Assembly: GCA_024516035.1 (NCBI GenBank)
Contig: CM044961.1
Location: forward strand, 32,349,051 to 32,413,050
DNA from: Bactericera cockerelli
Taxonomy: Eukaryota; Arthropoda; Insecta; Hemiptera; Triozidae
Length of the DNA stretch: 64,000 nt
Direction: 5' to 3'
The notes below the pieces were generated by a model. It saw only the letters and a list, made by a program, of their open reading frames with translations. It had not been told where the DNA came from and did no database searches. Positions 31,417 through 41,234 of the stretch are shown here, piece by piece (within the stretch, counting starts at the first letter, position 1; each line of letters begins with the position of its first letter). The position numbers and the translations under genes were made by a program.

Positions 31417-32581
31417 ATTAAAAGTGCATATTTTTTAATTACGTTTCGTAAATAATTATTTCGTAAATTCTTTTCTTTTTCACGACAGAGCAGGTAACAA
31501 TATTTTTTATTGGTTTATTGAGAAAGACTTGAAAACATGAAAAGCAAATTTTATTGCTTAATGTTATTGAGAAAGACTTGAAAACTTAAAGGATTAATTT
31601 TTTCTTAAAAGTAAAATCATGAATCATAATTTTATTATTTATAACCTACTTATGTAAATGTAACTGATTGAAATAATGCCTTTCTATTAATTATTATGTA
31701 TAATAAATGAACCATTAAAACTCTTTGTACCTAACTAAAAGGCTACATAAATTATATAAATACAATTGATTAATGAAGTAAATAATTCGATTTTTAGAAT
31801 TATTATAATTTAACTTACATAGATTAGATTAAAGTAGTTCACAATCATTATCAGGGCACTGTTTAATATTTAGATACACTTAACTCATCATTACAACTAA
31901 AAGATAAAATATAATTTATCGTAAATCAAAAATTAATAAATTTATTTTTGAAATAACACTAAATCAACACTTGAAAAAAATCTTTGAGTTTATACTATTT
32001 AACAAAACCTTTCATAACAAAAATACGTACCTATATAGGTATATTAGGTATATTAATTAAACTAAATAAATTTAACTTGCAAAAGACTATAAACCAAGCT
32101 CAAAAAACGTTATAAATTTAACGTTAGAATACTTCTATCAAAAAATCAAAAGTCAAAATCGCCTCAGGATCAAATGTGTCAAAGAAAAAGGGACTATAAA
32201 ATTTATGACTTTTTCACCCCTCTACATAGTCTCTACAAAAGAAGAATATTGCGATAGTAAAATGAGAACAATAAAATGAAATTCTTTAACCTTGTTTCAA
32301 AATCTTTCATTCATTGGGAACTTCACGATTCGGCCCAAATTACCTGAGGAGACCTTTTCCATAGCATGATTCGTCCCAAAACACACTATCAAGTTTTGAT
32401 CCCACACAAAAAGTCCCACTTTCATTCTAACAAAAAGTCCCACTTTCATTCCACCAAAAAATCCCTATAAAATAGTATGGAAACGTTGCCCTGAAAGAAC
32501 TGAGAACAATAGCGATGTTCACGATGTTATTGTTTTGAACTAGTAACAGTCATCTTTGTTATCAGTGTTTATTTGAGTGTT
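31417..32581. other. 1.1 kb AT-rich, no gene or repeat recognised
   Basis: Near 32395-32465 AAAAAGTCCCACTTTCATTC occurs twice in tandem. TATTGAGAAAGACTTGAAAA also occurs twice at 31517 and 31564. Otherwise the sequence is unique-looking AT-rich DNA. Confidence 0.45.
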
Positions 32582-33010
32582 TGACAGTAGGGTTAGGTAA
32601 TATACATAGAAGGCCATGCCTCAATAATATAGTAGGGTTAGGTAAAATACATAGAAGGCCATGCCTCAAGAATATAGTAGGGTTAGGTAAAATACATAGA
32701 AGGCCATGCCTCAAGAATATAGTAGGGTTGGGGATAATACATAGAAGGCAATGCCTTAGGTTTATAGTAGGGTTAGGTAAAATACATAGAAGGCCATGCC
32801 TCAAGAATATAGTAGGGTTAGGGTTAATACATAATATAAGGCAATGCCTCAGGTTTATAGTAGGGTTAGGTAAAATGCAATGAAGGCCATGCCTTAAGAA
32901 TATAGTTGGGTTAGGTAAAATACATAGAAGGCTATGCCTCAAGAATATAGTAGGGTTAGGTAAAATACATAGTAGGCCATGCCTAATACATAGAAGACCA
33001 AAGCCTGGTA
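32582..33010 (+). repeat. 45-bp minisatellite containing GGGTTAGG
   Basis: About nine units of AGTAGGGTTAGGTAAAATAC ATAGAAGGCCATGCCTCAAG AATAT. Because 45 is a multiple of three, both strands stay open (100 codons plus, 166 codons minus), producing 15-residue repeat frames that are probably not translated. The same unit recurs, inverted, at 53970-54130. Confidence 0.95.
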
Positions 33011-33217
33011 TACATAGAAGGTAATTCCGTAATTTAATGTTGAATAATAAAAAATCCCTCAATATGTACGGTACTTAGAATGTTGCACTGGGCCGAATCG
33101 TTCGGTGACCTTTTTTACCTGAAATCGAAAACCTTTTTCATAAACCTTTTTGGGCCGAATCGTAATGCGCCCCCTTCATTAGACAAGAGTTTATTCTTTT
33201 TGTTAAAATTTTGCACT

Positions 33218-33443
33218 CCGACCTCAGTAGCTTGATCGATAAGGCGGCGGACTCGTAACCTGGAGGTCGGTGGTTCAAGTCCCACGTTCGATTTTTTTAA
33301 GTTATCATATTTATGTTAATCACTTTCGTGATAACACAACTACTCAAATTCGCTCTTTAAAATCCACGCTGAAACCGGGACTTGAACCACCGACCTCCAG
33401 GTTATAAGTCCGCCGCCTTATCGATCAAGCTACCGAGGTCGGA
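33218..33443. repeat. Head-to-tail inverted pair of SINE family B parts
   Basis: 33218-33292 is a plus-strand head only (CCGACCTCAGTAGCTTGATC, CTCGTAACCTGGAGGTCGG). 33299-33443 is a complete minus-strand copy. The ~70-bp heads form an inverted repeat able to fold over a ~80-bp loop. Confidence 0.85.
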
Positions 33444-33492
33444 TGATTTTTATAGTAAAGTTAGATTGAATAATTTTATTGTGGTAAATGTG

Positions 33493-33512
33493 TTATCACA
33501 ATATTGTGATAA
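33493..33512. repeat. Perfect 20-bp palindrome
   Basis: TTATCACAATATTGTGATAA equals its own reverse complement. It sits directly upstream of the family G SINE. Confidence 0.8.
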
Positions 33513-33518
33513 CTTCAC

Positions 33519-33857
33519 CGCCAGCCTGCTTGGCGTAACGGTTGTGACTACTGCACGTACTCCAGAGATCCTAAGTTTGATTCCCGGTTGGAGCAGACTT
33601 TTCACACAGAAAATTCTGTTCCCTTCGAACACGGGAGGCCCACATTTCTGGACCTACTCAGGCTGGGTGAGGTTAATGTGGGTAGCTGGAACGATTTCCA
33701 GCGAATGGAGGGTGAAATTCCCGTCCTGACTATTTATCTCAAATCAGGACGTTAAAACCGAATAGAATCAACTGGTCACAATAGATCTAATTAGGTCGCA
33801 GTGTTAATTGTAAGGGTTTCACTGAAAACCCTGAAACCAACTCAGATAATAATAATA
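33519..33857 (+). repeat. SINE family G, full length
   Basis: tRNA-like head (TGGCGTAACGGTTGTGACTA, GTTTGATTCCCGG), hairpin GCAGACTTTT-CACACAG-AAAATTCTG, central domain CAGGCTGGGTGAGGTTAATG with stem GCTGGAA-CGA-TTTCCAGC, stem CGTCCTGA to TCAGGACG, then GTTAAAACCG and a family tail ending in (AAT)n. The stem sequences differ from family F, but pairing is kept. Confidence 0.85.
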
Positions 33858-34250
33858 CCACAATCAAAAAATTTCTACTCCTAGTAAAAATCTATTTTAA
33901 ACAATAATAATGTAGGTACATAGTACATACCTACCTCATTACATAAAATTATGTATAGAAATGAAACATTGATAAATAAATACAAAAAATCATATCTAGA
34001 AAGATAAAAAAAACTATTCTCTCCACCACCCAGTATTAATCTCTTTCAGATCCAAAAAGATAGGTAAATAATAAATGTAGATACATCAATAAGTACATAG
34101 ATATGATACATGGAGAAATAAATAGAAAGAATTCTCTGTCTTGAAGGAATAAAAATTCAAACGTACAAAACACCCTGTCATCTTTCAAGGGGGGGGGGGA
34201 ACACTGAAAAGGGCTGGATGATTGATGATATGCCACCCCTTCAAAGGAGC
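33858..34250. other. Unassigned AT-rich sequence with two homopolymer runs
   Basis: A G-run at about 34190-34199 and a C-run at about 34252-34259 bracket a purine-rich patch. No gene. Confidence 0.4.
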
Positions 34251-34254
34251 CCCC

Positions 34255-35100
34255 CCCCCTCTCTCTTCTCTCTAAAGAGATCCTTTCAGCCCTCATCTCT
34301 CTCTTTCTCTCTCACTCTCTCTCTATTTCTTGCTCTCTCTCTCTTTCTCTCTATTTCTCAACGTTAACCATCTACTTTGGGATATATCTCTCCCCCCTCT
34401 CTCTAAAGAGATCCTTTCAGTCCCCCTCCATCACTCTCTCTCTCTCTCTTTCTTTCACAGTCTCATTTACTCTCTCTCTCTCTCTCTACATAATTATTGT
34501 CAACTTGATTTTGTGCATTGTGCCTATTTTCACTCTTTACAGCTAACCGTCTTCTTAGATCGCAGGATTTGCTCTCTCTCTCTCTCTTTCTTTACCCTTC
34601 TCTATCTCCCTCCCTCTCTCTCCTTCGCTATTTCTTCTCCCTCTAACTCCTTCTATATTTCTTTGCTTCTCTCCTTCTCTCTCTCCTTCTCCCTCTCTCT
34701 CCTTCTCTATCTCTTTTCCCTCTCTCTCTCTCTCTGGATAATTATCCACAAGTTAAGATTCATCCATAATTATTATATGTATAATTTAATACCTACTGTA
34801 TTTTTTGCACACCCAAAATAAAATATATTCTTATATCTAAATAGAGAGGAGCCCACCTCCAAATAAGGTAGACGTATCTTAGGAGGTGCCAATATTATTG
34901 TAATAAACATGAATATATAAAATAAAGAACCAATTTAAATTCAAATTCTCTCTCCTTTTCTATCTCTTTCTCTCTTTCTCCCTCTTTCTCCTTCTCTATC
35001 TCCTTTCCTCTCTAATTCTCCTCCACCATCCTTCCCCTCTGTATCTCACTTTTTCTCAATTCCCTCTCTTGACCCCCCCCCCCCCCCTCTCCCACTCCAT
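34255..35100. repeat. CT-rich domain (two tracts)
   Basis: (CT)n at 34260-34735 and 34945-35095, ending in a ~14-nt C-run. TCTCTCTAAAGAGATCCTTT CAG is duplicated at about 34269 and 34399. The 34740-34940 gap is AT-rich and contains AGAGGAGCCCACCTCC, similar to 38416-38465 (GAGAGGAGCTTACCTCC, CTTAGGAGGTG), a small shared repeat. Confidence 0.85.
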
Positions 35101-35279
35101 TCCCATATCACACACACACATGTATCTTATTGGAAAAACTCCTCCTCCCCCCCAGGTCAAATTCACGCCTGTCAATCGAAATGATCGGACAAATTTGTGG
35201 CAGGGTCCAGAAGGATGTTCTGTAGTGAAGGCAGAGAGAGGGTCGAATCCTCTCAAAAATTTCCTGGGGATAACATTAA

Positions 35280-35456
35280 GCACTGGTAGTCAAGTGGTTA
35301 AGGCGCTTGTCTGGCAATCCACGTAGCGTAGGGATCCGTTGGTTCGAAACACACACAATGCATGAATTTTTACTCATTAATTAGTTATAGGTGGTAGAAA
35401 ATGTTTTAAGCATTAACTTCGCCTGGTTGTTATCTTCCACTAAAGAGAGTATTACC
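35280..35456 (+). repeat. SINE family A, body-deleted
   Basis: Head CACTGGTAGTCAAGTGGTTA and AGCGTAGGGATCCGTTGGTT are intact. The CACATAATAATAAGACTC segment is deleted. The tail ends TCCACTAAAGAGAGTATT. Confidence 0.8.
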
Positions 35457-35639
35457 ATTACCTATATCTGTCTTATTTACCTAACGCTATAACTTCTTAA
35501 TGATTACTTTTGTTTTTTTATGTGACCAACTTCTTATATTTATTTACAATTTTAGACAATACATTAAGATACAGTGTACATAATCAATCGTCATAATCAT
35601 AAAAAAGTGAAGTAAAAGTTATACAATTGGTTAAAAAAA

Positions 35640-35751
35640 AAAAAAAAAAATACAATAATACCTAATAAAATAATAAAAACTCTTTCAAGCCAGACCCTCC
35701 GTCAAGTCGGAGCTTCAACCAATCACAGTGCACTATAGCCCGAGTTGAGGG
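35640..35751 (+). repeat. Poly(A) run and dispersed repeat shared with 50884-50952
   Basis: CTTCAACCAATCACAGTGCA and CTATAGCCCGAGTTGAGGG match 50906-50952 with a few changes. Class unknown. Confidence 0.6.
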
Positions 35752-35911
35752 TTTTTTCTACCACCTAGCCCTCAGAGTATTATTATTATTATGTGGTCAC
35801 AAAGTCATATAAATGAGGAAAAATTCATGCACTGTTGGGATTCGAACCAACGGATTCCTACGCTACCTGGATTACCGGACCAGCGCATTAACCACTGGAC
35901 TACCAATGCAC
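35752..35911 (-). repeat. SINE family A, tail-truncated
   Basis: From the minus strand: GTGCATTGGTAGTCCAGTGG, GGTTCGAATCCC and the CATAATAATAATAATACTCT body; the copy stops at the GGTGGTAGAAAA segment. Confidence 0.8.
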
Positions 35912-36150
35912 GTTCTACTACTATTCTCCACTCACCACGGACAATGCAAGAAGTTCACCTAACAGTTCATAGAGCGCGACTCAGTTATGAAAACAACCCA
36001 AAATGGAACGAAAACCCATGGGGGAATAAGCAATGGAGATCTCGTAGTGCCTTGAACCTGTCCCCCGAAATCGGCCATCTTAGTTTGTTTTAACCCAGGA
36101 AATCACAATTGTAAGAAATTCTTACTTTCTTTTAATTTTATTTCCCAATT

Positions 36151-36440
36151 AGTCACCGTGGCCGAGTGAGTTAGCGCGCTAGGCATTGCACAAATGGTGA
36201 CCTGGGTTCGATCCCAAGCGGGGCAGGATTTCTTCTGCTCTGTTCTTGGGTGTTCGGGGTTCACTCATACCTCGTGAGAAAAAATAAGTAGCTGCTTTAA
36301 TGTGAGCAGCGACCAATGGCGGAATTATAGTCAAAAATCAGATATTATTATATTACAAGATATGGAAGAGTCCTATAGTTCTGCGTTACCCACTATAAAT
36401 TGTGATAATATAACACAAATAAACACATTTATTATTATTA
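36151..36440 (+). repeat. SINE family J, full length reference copy
   Basis: tRNA-like head GTCACCGTGGCCGAGTGAGT with box B GGGTTCGATCCC; body GGGTTCACTCATACCTCGTG, AGTAGCTGCTTTAATG, GAGCAGCGACCAATGGCGGA, then AGATATGGAAGAGTCCTATA, GCGTTACCCACTATAAATTG and an (ATT)n end. The GTGGCCGAGTG start resembles class II (Leu/Ser-type) tRNAs. Confidence 0.85.
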
Positions 36441-36449
36441 TTAATTTTA

Positions 36450-36588
36450 TTTCCCATAAATTTCTAATATTAGATATCGGAAATATTTATTGTGTTCCTT
36501 TTTGTTAAAATAAATATGTACCTATTATTTTGCTCCGAATTCAATTTTTTCCATAAATCTAGACGTTTTTATTTTCTACTTTTTTTTT
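36450..36588 (-). repeat. Element E, 3' fragment
   Basis: Plus reading: AAATTTCTAATATTAGATATC, ATTGTGTTCCTTTTTGTTAA, TTTTGCTCCGAATTCAATTT and ATCTAGACGTTTTTAT. A ~17-nt insertion splits the A/T run. Confidence 0.7.
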
Positions 36589-36589
36589 A

Positions 36590-36797
36590 GGTTGAACGGT
36601 GCTTTCAACTACATGGTCAAATCACGACGGGGGTGTCACCCTCCATTGGCAGGAAATTATCAAACCTGCAAACAACATTAACCTCACAGAGCCTGGGTGG
36701 GGCCAGAATACCAGCATCACGAAGTCTTCACCTCGCTGGACGTTGCTTAACTTCGGTGATCCTACGAGAACCGGTGCATTCAACGCGCTCTCGAAGC
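36590..36797 (-). repeat. 5S-derived SINE (family F)
   Basis: From the minus strand: CACCGGTTCTCGTAGGATCA, CGAAGTTAAGCAACGTCCAG, CGAGGTGAAGACTTCGTGAT, the central domain and GTAGTTGAAAGCACCGTTCA. The first ~25 bases of the head are altered. Confidence 0.85.
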
Positions 36798-37009
36798 TGG
36801 CACGTCTCCTTTGCTTTTTCCTCCATGCGAAAAACATCCCCCAACCATTACTCACCCGGCCAGGGTCATTTATCTTGTTTTATACCCTCAATTTAGTTTT
36901 TCATGTCTGATGTTGTGTGGTTTTGAAAAAATTCATCATCTATTTATTTTGCGGGGGTATCTCGTTACGCTGCGTTTTATATTTAGACATGCCTGCCATG
37001 TCCCGACAA

Positions 37010-37160
37010 GTCTAAAGTCCCCCGACCCTCATGCTGGACTGTCCCTTTGTCCCTCATGTACTGACAGTCCCTCTGATTCTCTACTGGAGTGTCCCTCTGA
37101 CCCTCATCGACTGACAGTCCCTCTGTCCCTCATGGACACTCCCTCTGACCCCCCCCCCCC
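37010..37160 (+). repeat. Imperfect ~45-bp tandem repeat, GACAGTCCCTCTG
   Basis: CCCTCATG-ACTGACAGTCCC and GGA-TGTCCCTCTGACCCTCA alternate about 3-4 times, ending in a C-run. Confidence 0.75.
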
Positions 37161-37293
37161 CCTGATCCTGACTTGCTCTCGGAGGGCGGAATTGTGTCAG
37201 TGAGAGGACAAGTAGGTCAGAGATTGTTGCTGATAGCCTTTTAACCTGACGAGCCTCTTGCTGTGGATTCATTAAGTTGACGGCGCGTTGAAC

Positions 37294-37482
37294 AAGGGTT
37301 GGGTGGAAGAGATTGCCACAGGCAATAACCCCGCCCGCCAGGTAGGACATTAGCTTCATTATTTTTTTTGTTCTTGATTCTTTGTGTTCAATCTATTTAT
37401 TTTTTCTTTATAATTTCATTGTATATTACTGTATATTTATATTTTTGTCTTATACCTAATAAAGCATACTATAATAATAATG
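37294..37482 (+). repeat. Family H repeat, reference copy
   Basis: GGGTTGGGTGGAAGAGATTG, CCACAGGCAATAACCCCGCC, AGGTAGGACATTAGC, a long T-rich body (TTGTTCTTGATTCTTTG, ATCTATTTATTTTTTCTTTA, TATTACTGTATATTTATA), CCTAATAAAGCATACT and an (ATAAT)n end. No RNA polymerase III boxes are visible, and the AATAAA plus A/T-simple end looks like a LINE 3' end; several copies begin at the same point, so it could instead be a short element of its own. Confidence 0.75.
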
Positions 37483-37487
37483 ATGCC

Positions 37488-37793
37488 GTGCACTCGTAGT
37501 CAAGTGGTTAACGCGCTGGTCTGGTAATCTAGGTAGCGAAGGGATTCGTGAGTTCGATCACCAATCAAAGCATGATTTTTTCCACATTAATTTGAGTTTA
37601 TGACTACATAATAATATGGACAGCATCATATTCTCCCGTTTTTTTGAAGGGCACGTATTTCCGGTTGTAAATTCCCCTGAAAAAATATTTGGCTACCTGA
37701 GGGTTTGATGGTATTCCACCGAGGGTTAGGTGGTAGAAAATGCTTTGAGCATTAACCTCGCCTGGTGGTTATACCTTCCACTAAAGATTGTTG
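37488..37793 (+). repeat. SINE family A with a ~100-bp insertion
   Basis: Head GTGCACTCGTAGTCAAGTGG directly follows the family H tail. The body stops at CATAATAATA (37617) and resumes at GAGGGTTAGGTGGTAGAAAA (37721). The insertion between (with AAGGGCACGTATTTCCGG) is unidentified. Confidence 0.8.
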
Positions 37794-38030
37794 TTGGTAT
37801 GATTGAAAATGCACAGCTGTGTTCAATATACGAACTCCGGTGCTGATGGACTTGTTAAATAATAAATTATTTTGTGAAAGAATATTATAATAAGCTTATC
37901 TCGTGCCTTGATGAAGTTTCAACATAGAACACTTATCCTTTTTGAGTTAAACTTCAGAAAACAATTTCAAAGTGTCCTCTCTACCCCCAACTCCAGATTT
38001 TGTCCATCTTGTTATTGTTCTACCTACACC

Positions 38031-38180
38031 TCCTTCTCTTTCTCTCTCTTTCTCTCTCTTTCTCTCTCTTTCTCTCTCTTTCTCTCTCTTTCTCTCTCTT
38101 TCTCTCTCTTTCTCTCTCTTTCTCTCTCTTTCTCTCTCTTTCTCTCTCTTTCTCTCTCTTTCTCTCTCTCTCTCTCTGTC
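38031..38180 (+). repeat. Near-perfect decamer array (TCTCTCTCTT)
   Basis: Thirteen or more exact copies of TCTCTCTCTT with no substitution, flanked by plain (CT)n. The strict 10-bp phase implies recent unit expansion, or an assembly-compressed array. Confidence 0.95.
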
Positions 38181-38519
38181 CTACTCTCTCACTCACCCTA
38201 TCCTTCACTCCCTAACCATGTCTTCACTCCCTAACTCTAACCATGTCTTGAAAGTCAGAAATCTTAATATAGGGTTCGATTCTCTATATTGTTGGTATTA
38301 AATTGATTCATTTGGTACTGACTTGCTGAATCATTGTTTAATAAAAATAAAAAAAATGCTTAAATTTTGTGCTTATGATAAAATTATTTCATCCTAGTTT
38401 TAAATTTTTACATAAGAGAGGAGCTTACCTCCCAAAAAGTTAAGTTTAGCTTAGGAGGTGATCCAAAATGTATATTTTCTTGATGTAAATAAATTTGCCC
38501 TATTTTCAATTCAATTCAA
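38181..38519. other. Unassigned AT-rich sequence
   Basis: Contains TCACTCCCTAACCATGTCT and a similar word repeated in tandem at 38205-38245. No gene. Confidence 0.4.
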
Positions 38520-38950
38520 TTCAATTCTCTCTCTCTCTCTCTCTTTCTCCCTCCTTCAGTCTCTCTCTCTCTTTTTATCCCTCTCTCCTTCTCTCTCTCT
38601 CTCTCTCCTTCAGTCTCTCTCTCTCTCTTGCTCTCCTCTCTTCTCTTTCTCCCACTCTTTCTCTCTTATTTTCCCTTTCTCCTTGTTATGTTCTAACTCT
38701 CCCGTCATCTTATTTACTATCCTCTTACCCTCTTCCTCTTCCATCACTTTCTCTTCTCACTTTCTCTTCCCCATTATCTTACTCTTTCCGCAACTACCAA
38801 ATTTCCCCCCTCTCTCTCTTTCTCACTTTTTCTTCCCATTATCTTACTCTTTCCTCAACTACCAAATTTCCCTTCCTCACTCTATCTTTTTCTCTCCTAT
38901 TTTCCCTCTCTTTCCCTATCTATTTCTCTCTCTCACCCCTCTTCTATCGC
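38520..38950. repeat. CT-rich domain
   Basis: (CT)n with partial ~95-bp duplication around CTTACTCTTTCC-CAACTACC AAATTTCCC at about 38776 and 38841. Long open frames are compositional. Confidence 0.9.
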
Positions 38951-39329
38951 GGCCGCTTTCCAATATTCTTATCACATCTCTCAACTTCCTCAAGTCTTGC
39001 AGTCCTTCATCCTGCGAGTTCCCTGAAAATGTAAATTATTTACTTACCCGATACTCCTTACCCAACTTACCCTATTTACCCAACCTTCACCCTCCACTCA
39101 ACGCTAAATTCGTGTCCTCTAAGATAACTGCTTGCTTAAAAACTTTGGGAAAACTTTCACCAGCATAGGACGCCGAGCGCTGCAAAGGCTGTTGGAGATG
39201 TCATGTTGGGGTTGTCAGCTGGTTTCTAGAATTAGTTTACTCGTGGGGGAATTAGAGGAGTTAATAAAAAAAAAATGGCAAAAAAATAGTCAGCTTAAAA
39301 AAAATTGCAAATAGCAAAAATAAATTGGG
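38951..39329. other. Unassigned, moderate complexity
   Basis: Includes GCGGCCGC at about 38949 and GCATAGGACGCCGAGCGCTG; short frames only. No assignment. Confidence 0.35.
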
Positions 39330-39530
39330 TTCATCGGGTCCACTCATACCTCGTGAGGAAAAATGAGTAGCTGCTTTAATAATGTTAGCAGCGACCAGTG
39401 GCGGAATTATAGGCAAAAATAAGATATTGGGATATTAAAGATATGGAAAAGTCCTATAATTCTGCGCTACCCACTAAAATTGTGATATAATAAATGAATG
39501 TGTTTCTTTGAACACATTCATTTATATTTA
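39330..39530 (+). repeat. SINE family J, head missing
   Basis: GTCCACTCATACCTCGTGAG, AGTAGCTGCTTTAAT, AGCAGCGACCAGTGGCGGAA, AGATATGGAAAAGTCCTATA and GCGCTACCCACTAAAATTGT. The end GAATGTGTTTCTTTGAACAC ATTC forms a small hairpin. Confidence 0.8.
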
Positions 39531-39621
39531 TAATAAATTGAGTGCAAGGACTTCGATTGTTATAAACCTCTCTTTAAATAAAAGTTATTAAAATAATAAT
39601 AATAAATAGCAAATTCATTCA

Positions 39622-39830
39622 GCCAGCGTCGCGCTCGCGTGAAGTTAAGCAACATCCGTTGAGGACACTTAGGTTTGAAGCCTTGGTAGAGGTGAACCCT
39701 CAAATTCAAATAGATGCTCTTTTTGGCCCCACCCAGGCTGGGTGAGGCTAATCTGGGTTGTTGGTTTCTGAGTTCCCATCAAGTTGAGCGTACCACCGCA
39801 CCGTCTTAACTGATCTACATATAGTAGTTG
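39622..39830 (+). repeat. 5S-derived SINE (family F), rearranged head
   Basis: GCCAGCGTCG start as in the young copies, a deletion, then GAAGTTAAGCAACATCC, CCCTCAAATTCAAATAG and the central CACCCAGGCTGGGTGAGGCT. The tail diverges after GAGTTCCCATC. Confidence 0.7.
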
Positions 39831-39944
39831 AAATTTATTTATTCTATGAATGTAAATGAGAAGTAAAAAAAAAAAAATTGAAGGATTAGCAATGAGAGAT
39901 GATTTTAGAAGTATAACCACATTAAAAAAACATAAACACCTTCA

Positions 39945-40030
39945 TTAATTAAAAAATCGGAGCAAAAAATATTAATTTTTTTAACAAAAACGAACACAAC
40001 ACTAATATTAGAAATTTATTGGAAGTAAAA
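39945..40030 (+). repeat. Element E, 3' end
   Basis: AAAATCGGAGCAAAAAATAT, AACAAAAACGAACACAACAC and a shortened terminal palindrome (CTAATATTAGAAATTTATTG) GAAGTAA. Confidence 0.7.
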
Positions 40031-40043
40031 TGCAAACCATATC

Positions 40044-40125
40044 AAGCTCGTCAAGTAACACTCGCTACCGGCCTATATTAACACGAAACAGAGTTTATAC
40101 ATATTTTGTTGTATTGTTTTTTACT
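40044..40125 (+). repeat. Dispersed repeat, pair with 7806-7925
   Basis: ATCAAGCTCGTCAAGTAACA, GGCCTATATTAACACGAAAC and CAGAGTTTATACATATTTTG. Confidence 0.6.
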
Positions 40126-40585
40126 TTTCACAATGGAGAAAGTTCAGTAGGTCTGTCGGTCATCTTCAAAGCAGAAACATCAATATCTTCCCATCACAGT
40201 GTCAATTAACGTTCTTGTAAATTTCTCATTTTTCAAGTTATCTTCTTTTTTGTAAGGTGCTTTAACAGAAGGTCTTTCGCACCGTTTCCGTTTCAAACTA
40301 TTTTTTTTTTTCTGTAGCATTCGAGTAATCTTTTAAATATAGGAAACGGACTAGGATAGAACCTCTATAGGTACTCTAAAATACTCTAAATAGTCTAAAA
40401 AAACGGATTTACCTAGATCTTTTAAAGGTTAAAATATAACTTAAAGATCTAATACCGATTTTACTCTTTTAATTATTGTTGTTGTTGTTGTTGGCACACT
40501 TTAGGTAATAAATGGCTCTTTGTTGTGAAATGTATTGAAAATGTTAACTTTCTTTTGTCTGAAACACCTAATTCTCAGTTATGGA
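40126..40585. other. Unassigned AT-rich sequence
   Basis: GTTGTTGTTGTTG microsatellite at about 40477. No gene. Confidence 0.4.
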
Positions 40586-40631
40586 GTGGTGTAGACCTCA
40601 CAATTAGTGGTCTACACCACTGATTGTGAGG
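40586..40631. repeat. Overlapping alternative hairpins
   Basis: GTGGTGTAGACC (40586-40597) pairs perfectly with 40609-40620. Alternatively CCTCACAATTAGTGG (40596-40610) pairs with 40617-40631 with one mismatch. The two stems are mutually exclusive. They replace the head of the SINE to the right. Confidence 0.7.
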
Positions 40632-40790
40632 CTAGTATAGTTTGAATCCCACCCAGTGCATAAATATTTTCTCACATATCGGACTATGTGACCACATAAT
40701 AATAGATTCTAAGGGTTAGGTGTAGAAAATGCTTTGAATATTAACCTCGCCTAATATAGTTACCTTTCACGAAAGAGTGTTTTTCTATTC
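40632..40790 (+). repeat. SINE family A, head replaced
   Basis: TTTGAATCCCACCCAGTGCA, TGTGACCACATAATAATAGA, GGTTAGGTGTAGAAAATGCT and ATTAACCTCGCCTAATA. Confidence 0.8.
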
Positions 40791-40967
40791 TCTACGTACC
40801 TTCCAGGAATGCAAAAATTACCCACCACAGTAAATCTAATACAGTCCTGGTTTATAAGAGAACATAAAGGTACATCTCCTATTATCCAGAAATCTCTTAT
40901 AATGGGGTTATTTTTCCCTTAAACAGAGGTAATTGACCTGAAAAACGTTCTCTTGTATCAAGAAAAA

Positions 40968-41060
40968 CCGACCTCAGTAGCTTGATCGATAAGGCGGCGG
41001 ACTAGTAACCTGGAGGTCGGTGGTTTCAGCTTAGATTTAGTAAAGCGAGTTTAATAACTT
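40968..41060 (+). repeat. SINE family B copy
   Basis: CCGACCTCAGTAGCTTGATC, GGAGGTCGGTGG, TTTCAGCTTAGATTTAGTAA and AGCGAGTTTAATAACTTT. Some T-arm bases are deleted. Confidence 0.8.
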
Positions 41061-41234
41061 TTCCCAGGTTTCTGTTATATCCACTTAACTTATAACCAGG
41101 TTCGTCTGTAATATTATAAGGTCATTGTCCTAATATTTCTGTGGGTTCTGAAGCTATGCACTTAAACAAACAAATTAAAACAAATTGCAACTCCTTAATC
41201 AATAAAAGCAAAAAAGGATTTCATAATAAATTAT

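Noticed and set aside
32562..33062. 166-codon minus-strand frame with 15-residue repeats
   Set aside because: The 45-bp unit is a multiple of three, so any frame without a stop in one unit stays open; both strands are open. No start context, no second exon.
38458..39168. 236-codon open frame in the CT-rich region
   Set aside because: Low-complexity Leu/Ser/Phe composition; the neighbouring frame is also open; no domain-like segment.
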